From Desmodesmus armatus (Eukaryota > Chlorophyta > Chlorophyceae > Sphaeropleales > Scenedesmaceae), in contig VIIQ02000582.1 in NCBI GenBank assembly GCA_007449985.2, positions 1 through 64,000 of the forward strand: a DNA stretch of 64,000 nt. The letters are read 5' to 3'. The first letter of the stretch is position 1, and every line of letters starts with the position of its first letter. Positions 42,001 to 52,340 of this stretch are shown piece after piece. The position numbers and the translations under genes are program-made. A model generated the notes under the pieces. It was not told where the DNA came from. It did not search any database and saw only the letters and a program-made list of their open reading frames with translations.

Positions 42001-44316
42001 GCGCACAGTCTTCCTGCCCCACCCACCCGAGCCTGACCTGGGCGCAGGGCTGGAAGTGCGCTCCTTGGGCTCTGCACTGTCTGGCGTGCCGCCGGCAATC
42101 CTGCGTGAGCGGCGGGACGGCTGTAGAGCGTGCAGGCTCGCTGGGGTCGGCGTGGACTTGCGTGCCTGGCTGCTGCCACGCCTGCCTGCTGGTCCGGACC
42201 GTGCTGCTGCTCTGCTGCTGCCATGCTGCGGTGCGTCATCGTCACTAGCCTCTGCATCATCTGCATCTTCATGCTGCTGCTGGTCTTCGTCATAATCCGG
42301 GTGCGCGTCCAGGCCCGAGTGATCCTGCGGCTGCGGGCTCCTGCGCTGGAGCAGCTGCAGCACCTGCTTGGCAATATCACTCCCTGTCCCTGCTGCGGCC
42401 ACAGCTGACAGGCCGTCCAACGGCACCATCACTGGCAGGGAGCCCTTGCTGCCGTTTAGAGGGCTGGCGCCCGACGATGCAGCAGCTGCTGCCGCAGACT
42501 TGAGCTTGCTGCTGCTGTTGGTGATGCCGGCTAGGGCCGCTGAGCGCAGCGCTGCTTCGTGGCTGTTGCCGCCCATGTGATGGATTTCGTCCATGGCGTG
42601 GCGGGCCACCAGCGCGGCCGCTGCGTCCAGTGCTGCGCGCGGCGACGTGAAGGGGTCGTTGAACAGCCCGTTCTGCTGCTGGTGGTGTCGCTGCCGGTGG
42701 CGGTGCGGGGCCCCTGCTGCTGCAGCTGCGCCCAAGCCCTTGGGTGTGAGCCCTGTTGTGCTGCTGGGGTTGTGCCGCTCACACTCTGAGAGGTCCAGCG
42801 GCAGCAGTGGCAGGTCTGGCTGGAACCTGCTGCGCTGCTGCTGGTCTAGCTGAGGCCTGCTGAGGTCCCGGCTTGGTGGGTGCTGCTCTGGCCCAGCAGC
42901 TGCTGCGATATCAGCGAGGCTGCTGAGACCCCCAGCAGAACCACTGCTGCTGTGGTGCTTGGCGCTGCCCCTGCGCATGTTGGGCAGTCCCTGCAGGTCT
43001 CTGTGCATCTGCTCAGCCTTGCTGAAGTCGAGCGCGCGGCGGCGGACGTGCTTGCTGCTCTCCCCTCCTGCTGCGGCCGCTGCTGCATCTGCTGCAGACC
43101 ACGGAGAGCCTGAGGGCGTGCTGCTGTTGCTGCGCCCTAGCTTGCTGAGCTGGTGCTGCTGCTGCAATGCCTGGACCTCCTGTGGCAGCAGCAGTGGCAG
43201 CGGCAATGCAGGTAAGTCATCGTGAGGGAGGGGAAGGCGACCGGGCAGGCAGACAGGGCAGGGTGCATAGGCGTCCTCTCCACATAATGGCATGCTGCTG
43301 CATGGCAGTGGAAGAGAACTGACGTGCTGCTGCATGTATGCCAAGAACGGTTGCGGCTGCCTCCGCTTCAACCGCTGGACAGCCATCAATGGACCACTGC
43401 ACATGCCAAGGCACTACTTGGCAACCCGTACCTTGGGGCCTGGCGACTGCAAGATATTCCTGACCAGGTCAAAGTCTGCATCGTCACCCCCGCCAGCCAG
43501 AGCTGCCTCGTCTGTGTGCTGCCAGCCTGCCACGTCAAAGGCAACCGACCGCCCCCGTCGGCCAAGGCTGCTGCCGGGCGCCAACCTGCTGTTGGCCTTG
43601 TGTGGCGAGGGGGAGATCAGGGAGTCCAATGCTGTGTGCCTGCTGGGGGTCTCAAAGCGCAGCAGGTCTGCTGCTGCCTGCAACTCAGAGTTGAACCCCC
43701 TCATGGGTGACTGGAACAAGGCCTCAAAGCCAGTGACCTGATGGCCTGGGGACTGCAGGCCATGGCGCTTGGGAGAGGGCTGGAACAGAGGAACCGGATT
43801 GGGGCTGCCAAAGAGGCCTGGCGAGCTGAGGTTGGGCAGTGGGGATGGCATGTAGTTGCTCTGCCCAGCCCTGTGCCGCTCAGGCGTTTGCATCTGGCTG
43901 ATCAGCAGCTGCTCGGCCCGATTATCGATCGTGCCTGAAGCAGTGAACGCAGCCCGGCTGCCCCTGCTGCCTCTTGGCCTGCACGGCAAAACTTGAACCG
44001 GTCAACTCGAGGCATCGTGCACATGCAGCAGAGCGGGCAACTAGCACGGTAGCACTCACCCTACTGGCGTGTTTGCTGCATGATAGATGCCATAAGCATC
44101 GGGCTCCACCGATGGACCATCCTCTATCGTGCGTGGGGTGGCTTCCACCGGTGCCTGCTGTGGGTACAGGACAGGGGGAACAGCAGCAGGGCGGGGTGGT
44201 GAGGGATCAAATGCCACAATGAGGACAGCAGAAAGCTACCACAATGATGGACACTTCCTCACCTCATCCAGCTGCTTGACTGGGACGGCCAGGGCAGCAG
44301 GCCTTCCCTTCCCCAT
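36058..44316 (-). CDS. Large CXC-domain (TSO1/CPP/LIN54-type) DNA-binding regulator
   Basis: Ten inferred exons: 44316-44263, 44157-44060, 43978-43432, 43374-41463, 41220-41157, 40868-40736, 40402-40253, 39785-39524, a long exon ending at 37195 that starts near 39100-39130, and 36813-36058. Phases agree except into the ninth exon. CXC motif 1 is CHCKKSQCLKLYCDCF then CSGCACMDCKN. The linker has RDPNAFTHK, matching the family RNPxAFxPK. CXC motif 2 is CKCKKSHCLKKYCECF, then CGDLCKCVDCHN across an intron. An upstream RRRALDF segment recalls the short conserved motif of plant TSO1 proteins. Such proteins bind CHR promoter elements in DREAM/MuvB-type cell-cycle complexes, so a nuclear role is inferred. 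The product would be ~1,960 residues, far longer than usual because of Ala/Gln/Ser-rich regions. Confidence 0.85.
40035..40251. repeat. 33/40-bp minisatellite ending at a splice donor
   Basis: Six units start at 40035, 40068, 40108, 40141, 40180 and 40221, alternating between ~33 and ~40 bp (core TGACGCTGCATGCTGCATGT). The last unit runs into the donor of the CXC-gene exon 40402-40253, so on the sense strand the intron opens with the repeat. Confidence 0.9.
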
Positions 44317-44910
44317 AATGAAGGCAACCACCCACTGTGGCTGAGATGCCGACCAGCTGATCGCGCCAACGCGCGGGTCTATGCAGTCCCTACACCGTAT
44401 ACATGCCGAACCACGCTGCCAAAACGGACAGGGAGCGCCCGGTCTGGAGGGAAGGAACGATCAAGCTTGCAGTTGGCTTCCCCGCAGCTGCTTGCACTGA
44501 TGATTCCAGGCCTGATCAGACGTAGAATCGAACGTTGTTGTCAGACACACTGTGACGATTGGGATATCGTTTCACCGCTTGAAAATTTCGATTCGAGCGC
44601 CAACCAGTTTTCCAGTTTTCACTCACCAGAGAACCAGATGTTTGTCCTGTGTTTGTCCAATAAGAGTGGGTATGTTTTATGGTGAGTCGTTACGCGTCAA
44701 CCCGAGGTGGGGCACTCAGTTTCCTGATACATTCCTTCTGCGTTGTACTTGAGCCAGTATATCAGCACTGTTCACGGGCTGGGAGCAATAGGGCCAATGT
44801 TTAGTCAGCAATCACTGGGCACAGCTATGCGCTGCTGGTGGGTGTTTTGAAGCACCCAAAGGTTCTTAAAATGCTGTGAAAGCTGTTTAGACCCCTTGTG
44901 GCTTCGTGGG
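44317..44910. promoter_or_regulatory. Divergent intergenic region, probable shared promoter
   Basis: It separates the start of the CXC regulator (-) from the N-terminal region of the methyltransferase (+). The base composition is less CAG-rich than its neighbours. No specific element could be assigned, and an upstream methyltransferase exon may lie here. Confidence 0.4.
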
Positions 44911-44927
44911 ATGCAGCCGGTTGCAGC

Positions 44928-44958
<31 letters not shown>

Positions 44959-45974
44959 CCTGGGCAGCAGTCACTGTGCCTGGTTACAGAGACTGTGATC
45001 ATCTGTATTCAACCAGAACGCCCTTCAGTGCCCATCAGCCAGGGCCCTTCACGCACAGCTGTTGTAGTTTGCTTGCAGCAGGCCTCTGCCACCACACCCA
45101 GCCCAAATAAGTTGCTTCCAGGCCACATACAGGCAGTGTTGAGATGTTTGACCCATCACCTAAAGCTTAGGACGTCCAGCAACGATCCTGCTGGTTGCCT
45201 GTATTTGCCGCTCCTGTGCAGTCGCCCCACCCAGGTGGCAGGTGTCACTTGGCAGTCCAGCCCAGCAACCCCTGCTTCTGGTGGAGCAGCAGCAGCAGCA
45301 CAGGTGGCAAGCTGGGTGGCAAAGGCAGCAACCAGGGACGAAAGCGGCACACGTGCATTCTCAGGCAGAGGCAGCTCGTGGTCAGGCAGCAGCAGGGGAG
45401 GGCGTGGCGGCCGCGGCGGGGGCAGGGGCAGGGACGACTTCCGCCGGGACAGCAGAGACAACAGGTCCGACAACAGATCTGACAACAGATCTGACAACAG
45501 CAGCAGCAGCTGGGAGGGCAGCAGAAGAGACAGCAGTTACAGCAGCAGGGGCAGGGGCAGGGGGCCAGCCAGGCCCGGCAGGTTTGGTGGGCCGCAGGAT
45601 AGACAGCAGCCGCAGCAGGAGCAGCAGCAGCAGCAGCGGTACAGGCAGGAGGACTCCTATCCAGATGATGAGGGGCCAAGTAACTACGAGGAGTATGATG
45701 GTGACTACCAGTGAGTACAGGGGTGGAACTCACTCAAAGTATGTTCGACACAACCAGCTTGCATTTTGTCAGGGTCATCCCAGTAGTTGCGCGTGAGCCC
45801 CAGCCGCACCCCCTATCACGCGCTGGCTCGCCGCTCGCTTGTTGGCCTACCCAATTTGGCTGTGCCTTTCTTTGCCCACCTTGTGCCAACCCCCCCCCCC
45901 CCCCCTTCTCCTGCCCGCTACGCCTGACACACTCAACAACCCTCCACACGCTCACCATGAAGTCCTGCAACTTG

Positions 45975-46008
<34 letters not shown>

Positions 46009-47176
46009 CGTGCACCTCAATCTGTCAGGTACCCCGCCCGTGCCAGCAGGTCGAGCCTCATGGACAACATTGAGGGTGATGCGCTGTACGGAGTGGCTCC
46101 AGTACTGGCGGCACTCACAGCAGGTACGCGCAGTGCATGCAGTGCGTGCGTGCTGGTGTGAGTGTTAGCACAGGGATTACTTGTGTAGTTAGCATACTAT
46201 GAACATGCAAGTCACATGCAAGCAGTGTGTGAGGTGCCCCCTGACCTCAATGGGTGTCTGTTCCTCACCTGTAGTATGGAACAGCATGAAACCTGCTTGG
46301 GAGGACTCAGTGTGGAATGAACCAGCCTTCAACTGGTCAGATACAGGCGCAATGGCCATTACCGTAATGGCCATTGCGCCTGTATCTGACCAGTTGAAGG
46401 CTGGTTCAGTCCACACCGAGTCCTCCCCAACAGTGACAGCAGCACTGTGACAGCAGTAGGAATCAGTCGTTACTCGTGGCGCTGCAATCAGCATCTCATC
46501 GCCTCACCCCTGGAGCTTCGATCTGCAATGCACCGCCACGATCTGTGCGCAGGCCTTCGGCGGCCGTACGCGTTGCTGATGCAAGAGGGGCTGACAGATA
46601 AAGCACGCAAGGATGCCAAGGCAGTCACACAGATCCAGCGGCTGGCGATTGCGGCAGGGGCAGAGCTGCGCACGATGAGCAAGCATGACCTCAACATGCT
46701 GTCAGGCAACAGGTGCGGTTTGACGGGGAGCTTGGGGGCAAACCTTGTGGTTTTATCATCATCAGCAAAACATCCTTGGGGTTATGACAGCTGCTGTTAC
46801 CAGGCTTAAAGAGCTTTTCAGTCCAGAAGTGCGGTGCCACCGGTGCTGTTTGCGTATGTATGCCTCAGAGTTGCTACTGAGTTTGGCGCAAGCATCATGC
46901 TTGCGGAGGAGTCCTTGGGTTGAGTTCCAAACTGACGAGTTGATCCTCATATCAGGGGGTCACCCTCAATGCATTCCAGTGCTGCTGCTGCTGCTGTCAC
47001 AACATAGTATGTGTGTCTGCCCTCCTCGCAGGCCGCACCAGGGTCTTATCTTAGATGCCTCGCCCTCATCTGGCGGTCGATGGAGCAGCTGACTCATGTG
47101 GACGACCTGTCACGGCCCCTTGAACCCATCACCATCCCACTGGCCGGCGCAACGCAGCACGCAGATGAGGCTGACG

Positions 47177-47212
<36 letters not shown>

Positions 47213-48861
47213 CAGGCGGCAGCAGTATACGGCACCCTGTGTGGCTGGCGCTCGATGAAGTGATGGATCCGGTGAGCAGGGCGGCTGGATGTGCGGGGCA
47301 TGTGGGCGAGTGGCGGGGGGGGGGGGGTCAACCGTCTGGCCACACGTACAGCAATTATGTGTACCCAACTGCCTGGGGGCCGGAAGCGAAGCATTATTGA
47401 TGATAATTGCCTCACACTCCTCTCATGATGTGTCATGTTGCAGCAAAACCTGGGCGCTATGCTGCGCTCTGCCTACTGCCTGGGGGTGTCTGGCGTCCTG
47501 GCGTGCTCGCGCAACTGCGCACCGCTGTCGCCGGTTGTCAGCAAGGCATCGGCGGGGGCCATGGAGCTCATGGAGCTTCACAGCTGCAAGTGAGTGCTGC
47601 TTAGCAGCACACGTAGCCGACCACTGTTGGGTTTTCTGGTGGTTCACCCGCCCAGGGGGGGGGACGGCGGCTGCTGAGTTCAAGTACATACAGATCAGTT
47701 TATGAAGGCTATGTGTGGAATGGCTGCATGAGATAAGGCATCTGCCAGGGGCTGTGGAGTTTGATGGAGCTTCAAGGCCGCCGCGGCAAGTGAACCATTG
47801 TCTGCTCTATGGCTGCCGAGAGACATTGATGTGTTTCAACCGTGTGATTGGTCAGCACGTTTGAGCACCTTTGGCTGGCAGAGGAGCTGCTACTGCCTGC
47901 ATTATCACGTCTCCAAGCAGCATGGGTTGCAGCGCACACAGGTTGGGCTTGCCGCTGGCTTTGCACAGTTCAGTCATGGGGTTCGTATGATCGCATGCTC
48001 CGGTACCACGGGCGAGTTGTACGCATCACTATGTAGACTTGGCTGTGCACAAACCCCACCAGCTGATGATCCGTTTTCCCCCCGTGTACTGCGCTATGGT
48101 GTGCTCTCCGCAGAAGCATGCCCCGCACGCTAGCAGCGGCGGTGGAGAGCGGGTGGGCTGTCGTTGGCGCTGCAGCTGAGGCAGGCGCTGTCCCGTTGGG
48201 CAGTATCACGGTTGACAGACCCACTGTGCTCGTCATGGGTGAGTCATCCTCAGCACTCTCACATGTCATCACTGTATTTGCGTTTGCTGCGGTTGTCATT
48301 GTGGCAAGGGTGTCGGCGGCACGGTCAAAAGTTGCGGCAGGGCCCAGCGGCCACAGCAGCACAAAACCGTTTGGAGCACCCTGGGTTCGGCCTGAGCATG
48401 TTGTATGGGGGGGGGGTGGTTTGTAGGCAGCCTCCATCCAAGCGGTAGGGCCCCCGTTGTGCAGGCAGGTTCTGTGCATCAGTAAGAGTCTGATACAGTT
48501 TGAAGCAAAGCATCCGTTCTGCTATCCTTCATGCTTGCGAGTTATACCTGTAGCTATGCAGCTCAGAGAGCTCTTGCCAGCCACTCACATGTCTGTTGGA
48601 TCACATGTCTTTCGGATGTGTGTATGCCCTTGTCTGTCCTGCCGTGCAGGTAATGAGGGCTACGGTGTGAGACCCATTGTCAAACGGCTGTGCACACAGC
48701 TTGTGCAGATTGAGATGGTGCCTGGGGATGCAGCGGCAGCAGCAGCTGGTGGTGATACTGGGGCGGGTCAGCGGCAGCAGCGGCAGCTGGTGGACTCGTT
48801 GAATGTCAGCGTGGCTACCGGGATCCTGCTGCATCACATGCTGTCTAGCGCGAGACAGTGA
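44911..48861 (+). CDS. SpoU/TrmH-family rRNA 2'-O-ribose methyltransferase (MRM1/RlmB-like) with RGG-rich N-terminal region
   Basis: Transfers methyl from SAM to a ribose 2'-OH, probably of organellar large-subunit rRNA. Exons: an uncertain start to 45710, 46029-46123, 46553-46712, 47032-47271, 47444-47589, 47856-48002, 48114-48238 and 48650-48861. LYGVAPVLAAL opens the substrate-binding domain. Motif 1 is DPQNLGAMLRSA (catalytic Arg), motif 2 is LVMGNEGYGVRP, and motif 3 is DSLNVSVATGILL. The first exon encodes GRGSSWSGSSRGGRGGRGGG and a Gln/Arg-rich region, and joins the domain in phase (CA|G). Exon 47032-47271 is one base short: its frame changes at GCCCTC near 47062, and neighbour phases require 241 nt instead of 240. 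The start is not resolved; the frame is open back to 44896 with an ATG at 44911. A transit peptide is expected but not shown. Confidence 0.85.
45976..46007 (+). repeat. C32 tract upstream of a 3' splice site
   Basis: Thirty-two consecutive C lie 22 bp before the acceptor of exon 46029-46123 and must serve as, or replace, its polypyrimidine tract. Another C run is at 45890-45904 in the same intron. Confidence 0.95.
46299..46428. repeat. Near-perfect 130-bp foldback hairpin in a methyltransferase intron
   Basis: The arms 46299-46361 and 46366-46428 are reverse complements with about three mismatches. The inner 43 bp are perfect around a CCG centre (ATGGCCATTA-CCG-TAATGGCCAT). No flanking target duplication was found. 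It could be a miniature foldback transposon or a structured RNA element. Confidence 0.9.
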
Positions 48862-48900
48862 TGCTGCTGACGTGTTGCCCATCAGTGTGACGTGTATTAT

Positions 48901-49056
48901 TAGCATGTTAATGTATTACCATGCGTTAATCAGCAAAGCTGATGCACCCAGGGTTCAGGCCCTGCAGAACCATGGGCTTGCGCACTGCGACGGCATGCTT
49001 AGCTCTTGCCGTGCTTCTTGCAAGGCACGTTTTGCTGTTGTTGACACAACAGCGCG
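48901..49056 (+). repeat. Split direct repeat A1 of the DIRS-like element
   Basis: Identical by eye to 52940-53095. Just after it (49060-49075) is a CGCTAC-TTCG-GTAGCG hairpin followed by TTTT, which is absent after A2. GGTTCAGGCCC inside the repeat resembles a Pol III B box, so a small RNA origin is an alternative. Confidence 0.85.
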
Positions 49057-49245
49057 ACTCGCTACTTCGGTAGCGTTTTGTAGTGTTACACACTCTAGCC
49101 TCCGGCTCGATCTCAACAACCCCATTCTTGGCACTCACAGTGCCAGAGCCAGTTTCGGAGCTGCACCGCACTCCGCTCTTTTGAACACAGAGAGTCAACA
49201 TCGGAACAGCTGATCGGGAAGCAGGCCTGCAGGGCATCTCGTGGT

Positions 49246-49587
49246 GTGGCCAGATCAGCAGTAGCAATGCTTCGGGCACAAGGAGAGCCATCCCATCTGA
49301 CCTGGCAGCTAGGCCAGCTAATCAATCAGCACGTAAGCCTGCAGTCACCTGCTGGAGATATCCAGCAGCAGCCAGAGTACCTGGGCATGGTTTGGCAGAT
49401 GATCACACCAGCAGCAGAGTGGGTGGTTCTGCCCCTCTTTGGCTGGGAGAAGCTGCCAGCAGACCCCAAGGAGCTGCTGGAGGGCGCAGACAGCAATCTC
49501 CTGCTGACCACGTGCCTGGTGACAGCAAACGCCCTGTACAGCGGCGATGAGGGCTCCAGCAGCAGCGCTGGAGCCGGCAGGCCCTAA
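49246..49587 (+). CDS. Short ORF upstream of pol, possible ORF1 of the DIRS-like element
   Basis: 113 codons, open further upstream without Met. It has protein-like composition (PEYLGMVWQMITPAAEWVVL) but no domain I recognise. Its place between A1 and pol fits a gag-position ORF1. A captured host exon is the alternative. Confidence 0.4.
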   Translation: MARSAVAMLRAQGEPSHLTWQLGQLINQHVSLQSPAGDIQQQPEYLGMVWQMITPAAEWVVLPLFGWEKLPADPKELLEGADSNLLLTTCLVTANALYSGDEGSSSSAGAGRP

Positions 49588-49611
49588 GCAAAGGAGCCTC
49601 ATCAGGCAGGA

Positions 49612-51741
49612 GTGGGTCTAGGCCCCCACGTAAGTGCCAGCCTTTGGCTTCCTGTCTGTACACCCTGGTGGCTTCTTGCATGCAACCTAGGGTGGGCACA
49701 CATTGTAGTGTGCTGTGTCTCCTGTGTTCCTCTCTCTTTTGTGGCGATGGTGGTCCCCCCCTCCCACCCCTTTCCTTGTGATACACCCTTGCCCCAGCGC
49801 TTGGGTCGGTGCGCCAGTCATTGGCGCGCCATCGGGGCCTCCCCCACAGTCGTTTCTTGGTTGCAGCATGGTGTGCCTGTGGAGTGGCGGGGGGGCCGTC
49901 CCCCACCCCCCTTCTACAAGAAACCCCTGCCGTCTACTCATTCTCAGCGGCAGTGGTGGTTGCACACAGAGGCTCCTCGTTTTGTGAAGCTTGGGGTGTT
50001 AACACAGTTGGACGCCCGGCCTGACCACTGTTCTAATGCCTTTTGCGTGCCTAAAGGGGAGACCTGGCGGTTAGTTGTCAACCTGAAGCACAGCAACAAG
50101 TTTAATGTTGCTCACAAGTGCCGTTTTGAGACGCTGCGTATGTTGCAGCGCTACGACCTTGCCAATGCTTGGGCGGTGAAAGCGGACATGCAGGACGCTT
50201 TCTACCAGGTGCCTTTGCACCCTTCTGCGCGTGACTACTTTTGTTTTGAGTTTGCTAGTTGCTATTACAGGATCAATTGCCTCCCCTTTGGCTGGAACAA
50301 TTCTCCCTATTATTTCACCAAGGTTACGCGCCCCTTTGTTGCCCACCTGCGCGCTCCTTTCCACACCCCGGTTCCCCCTGGCTGCATGTACCCCTCCCCC
50401 TCTGGAGGCTTGGCACGCACAGGGTGTCGTGTGCTGCCATACTTGGACGATTTTCTTTTCTTGTTCCCTGACCCTGAGAGTGCGGCTGCTGGTGCTCAGT
50501 GGATCCTGTCCCTGATGTACTGGCTTGGTTTCACACCGCACCCAAAGAAGTCAGTTTGGCAGCCGTGTCAGCAGTTGGAGCACCTAGGGCTCACTGTCGA
50601 CCTGGCGGCTGGCACCTTTGCCGTCCCCCCTGCCAAAGTGGCCAGGCTGGCTCGCCTGGCCAAGGGCCTCATTGTTTCAGCCAAGCTGAACAAGCGCTTG
50701 GTGCCCAAGCGCGACCTGGCGTCTTTCTGTGGTTATGCTCAGTCTGTTCGGTTGGCTGTCATGCCTGCCAATTTGTTCTTGCGTGCTCTGTACGATGATT
50801 GCAGCAGTGTCAAGGGTTGGGGCGGCGATGTGCGCCTCTCCCGGCAGTCTTTCAGGGACCTTGAGTGGTGGTGTCAGATCCCTGAGCAGCACCTAGTCTC
50901 TCCTATCAGGTTGAGGCCTGCTGCCATCGACTTGTTTGTAGATGCTTCTGACCTGGGCTGGGGCGCTGTGATTCCCGACCTTGCTGAAAGCCCTGATTCA
51001 GTAGCTTCTGGTCGTTGGTCTGTTGAGGAACAATGTATGCACATCAACCAGAAGGAAATGCGCGCTGTGCGCTATGCCTTGCTGTCCTACGCGCCACTGG
51101 TACGAGACAGGGTTGTGCGATTGTTTGAAGACAATACTGTTACGCAGAGTGTTTTGGGTAGGTTTGCCTCGCGTTCAGCAGCACTTATGGCTGAGTATCG
51201 TCTGCTGTGGGCGGTGCTGGACAGCCTGCATGTGCACCTTCAGGTTGTCCGGGTCTCCTCTGAGTCCAATCTGGCTGACGCCCCGTCCCGCTTTGTGGAC
51301 CATGGGGATTTCCAGTTGCACCCGCGCATCTTTTGCGCCCTCAACACCCTGTGGGGCCCTCACACCCTAGACCTGTTTGCTGCTGACAGTAACACACAGC
51401 TGCCGCTGTTCTTCAGCATGCACCGCTGCCCAGGCAGCTCTGGCGCGAATGCATTCCTGCAACCTTGGCATGGGCACAATGCCTACGCCTGCCCGCCCTT
51501 CAACAGCAGTGTCTTGCTGCAGCTAGCTCAGAAGGTGCGGGAGGACCGTGCTACTGTCACTGTGGTGGTTCCTTGTTGGCCTGCTCAGCCGTGGTTTCAC
51601 GAGTTGATGTTGATGGCTAAAGACAGCATGTACCTGCCAAATGCCACCTTCATTGCAGGCCCTTCTGGGCAGGCCCACCTGCCCAGCCAGCATTGGCGGA
51701 TTATGGCTATCAGGATTGAGCACGGTGGCTTTGGCTTGTAG
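49612..51741 (+). CDS. DIRS-type Pol: reverse transcriptase, RNase H and methyltransferase-like domain
   Basis: 709 codons without interruption. RT spans ~residues 120-330: D192 in KADMQDAFYQV, LPFGWNNSPYYF, and the YLDD catalytic box at 277-280. RNase H follows, with DASDLGWGAV, an INQKEMRAV acidic residue, EDNTV and SNLADAPSR. The C-terminal ~130 residues (LDLFAADSNTQLPLFFS, ACPPFNSSV) match the methyltransferase-like module seen after RNase H in DIRS-group elements. The first ~100 residues, rich in Pro/Trp/Cys, may not be translated. The RT motifs identify the group; the absence of aspartic protease and integrase fits it too. Confidence 0.85.
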   Translation: MGLGPHVSASLWLPVCTPWWLLACNLGWAHIVVCCVSCVPLSFVAMVVPPSHPFPCDTPLPQRLGRCASHWRAIGASPTVVSWLQHGVPVEWRGGRPPPPFYKKPLPSTHSQRQWWLHTEAPRFVKLGVLTQLDARPDHCSNAFCVPKGETWRLVVNLKHSNKFNVAHKCRFETLRMLQRYDLANAWAVKADMQDAFYQVPLHPSARDYFCFEFASCYYRINCLPFGWNNSPYYFTKVTRPFVAHLRAPFHTPVPPGCMYPSPSGGLARTGCRVLPYLDDFLFLFPDPESAAAGAQWILSLMYWLGFTPHPKKSVWQPCQQLEHLGLTVDLAAGTFAVPPAKVARLARLAKGLIVSAKLNKRLVPKRDLASFCGYAQSVRLAVMPANLFLRALYDDCSSVKGWGGDVRLSRQSFRDLEWWCQIPEQHLVSPIRLRPAAIDLFVDASDLGWGAVIPDLAESPDSVASGRWSVEEQCMHINQKEMRAVRYALLSYAPLVRDRVVRLFEDNTVTQSVLGRFASRSAALMAEYRLLWAVLDSLHVHLQVVRVSSESNLADAPSRFVDHGDFQLHPRIFCALNTLWGPHTLDLFAADSNTQLPLFFSMHRCPGSSGANAFLQPWHGHNAYACPPFNSSVLLQLAQKVREDRATVTVVVPCWPAQPWFHELMLMAKDSMYLPNATFIAGPSGQAHLPSQHWRIMAIRIEHGGFGL

Positions 51742-51749
51742 CAGTGATG

Positions 51750-52340
51750 CAACCGTTTGCCCCTGCTAGCTGTCTTTTGCTGGAGTGTTGCTGCTAATGC
51801 CGCTCAGGCAGCAGCCATGCCACCGCCCCGGGCGCGTGTGCTTGCAACAGCAGCAGTGCCGTCATGTCGCTCTTTTGGGTTGCCGCCCGCTCCTTTGCTG
51901 CGGCAAAAACGTGTTTAGACTAGCTGTCGTCTGCTGAGTGATGCGGCCGTGGCTCAGGCAGCAACTATGGCAGCGCGCCTATGGCTCGCGTTGCGGTGTG
52001 CAGACAGCAACCTGATATGTGTTCCTTCTTGGGTTTGCCCGCTCATGTGCAGCGGCCATGCATGTCTCGGCTAGCCGTCGGTTGCTTGAGTGATGCGGCC
52101 ATTTGGCACAGGCAGCGGCTATGGCAGCGCGCCTCTGACTCGCGTTGCGGTGTGCTGGCGAAAGCAGCCTTGACATTCTCTCCGGACTTGGGTCTGCGCC
52201 CGCTCCTTTGCAGCGGCCGTTCGTGTTTCGGCTAGCCGCCGTTTGCTGTAGTGATGCGGCCATTCGGCTAAGGCAGCAGCTATGGCAGCGCGCCTCTGGC
52301 ACGCGTTGCGGTTTGCTGGCGACAACAGCCTGGACATCGT
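51750..52340. repeat. Degenerate 144-161-bp tandem repeat, 4 copies, 3' of pol
   Basis: Successive units are anchored at ATGCCGCTC (51797) and ATGCGGCC (51941, 52093, 52254). They share GGCAGCAGCTATGGCAGCGC and CGCGTTGCGGTGTGC blocks. They fill the place where a recombinase gene would be expected. Confidence 0.8.

Noticed and set aside
41483..42295. 270-codon + strand ORF opposite CXC exon 4
   Set aside because: Low-complexity shadow frame of the coding exon.
45242..45796. Alternative frame of the RGG exon
   Set aside because: Only the frame giving RGG repeats splices in phase into the methyltransferase domain.
51979..52302. Minus-strand ORF as the missing tyrosine recombinase of the DIRS-like element
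   Set aside because: It is made of the tandem repeat and shows no R-H-R-Y pattern.
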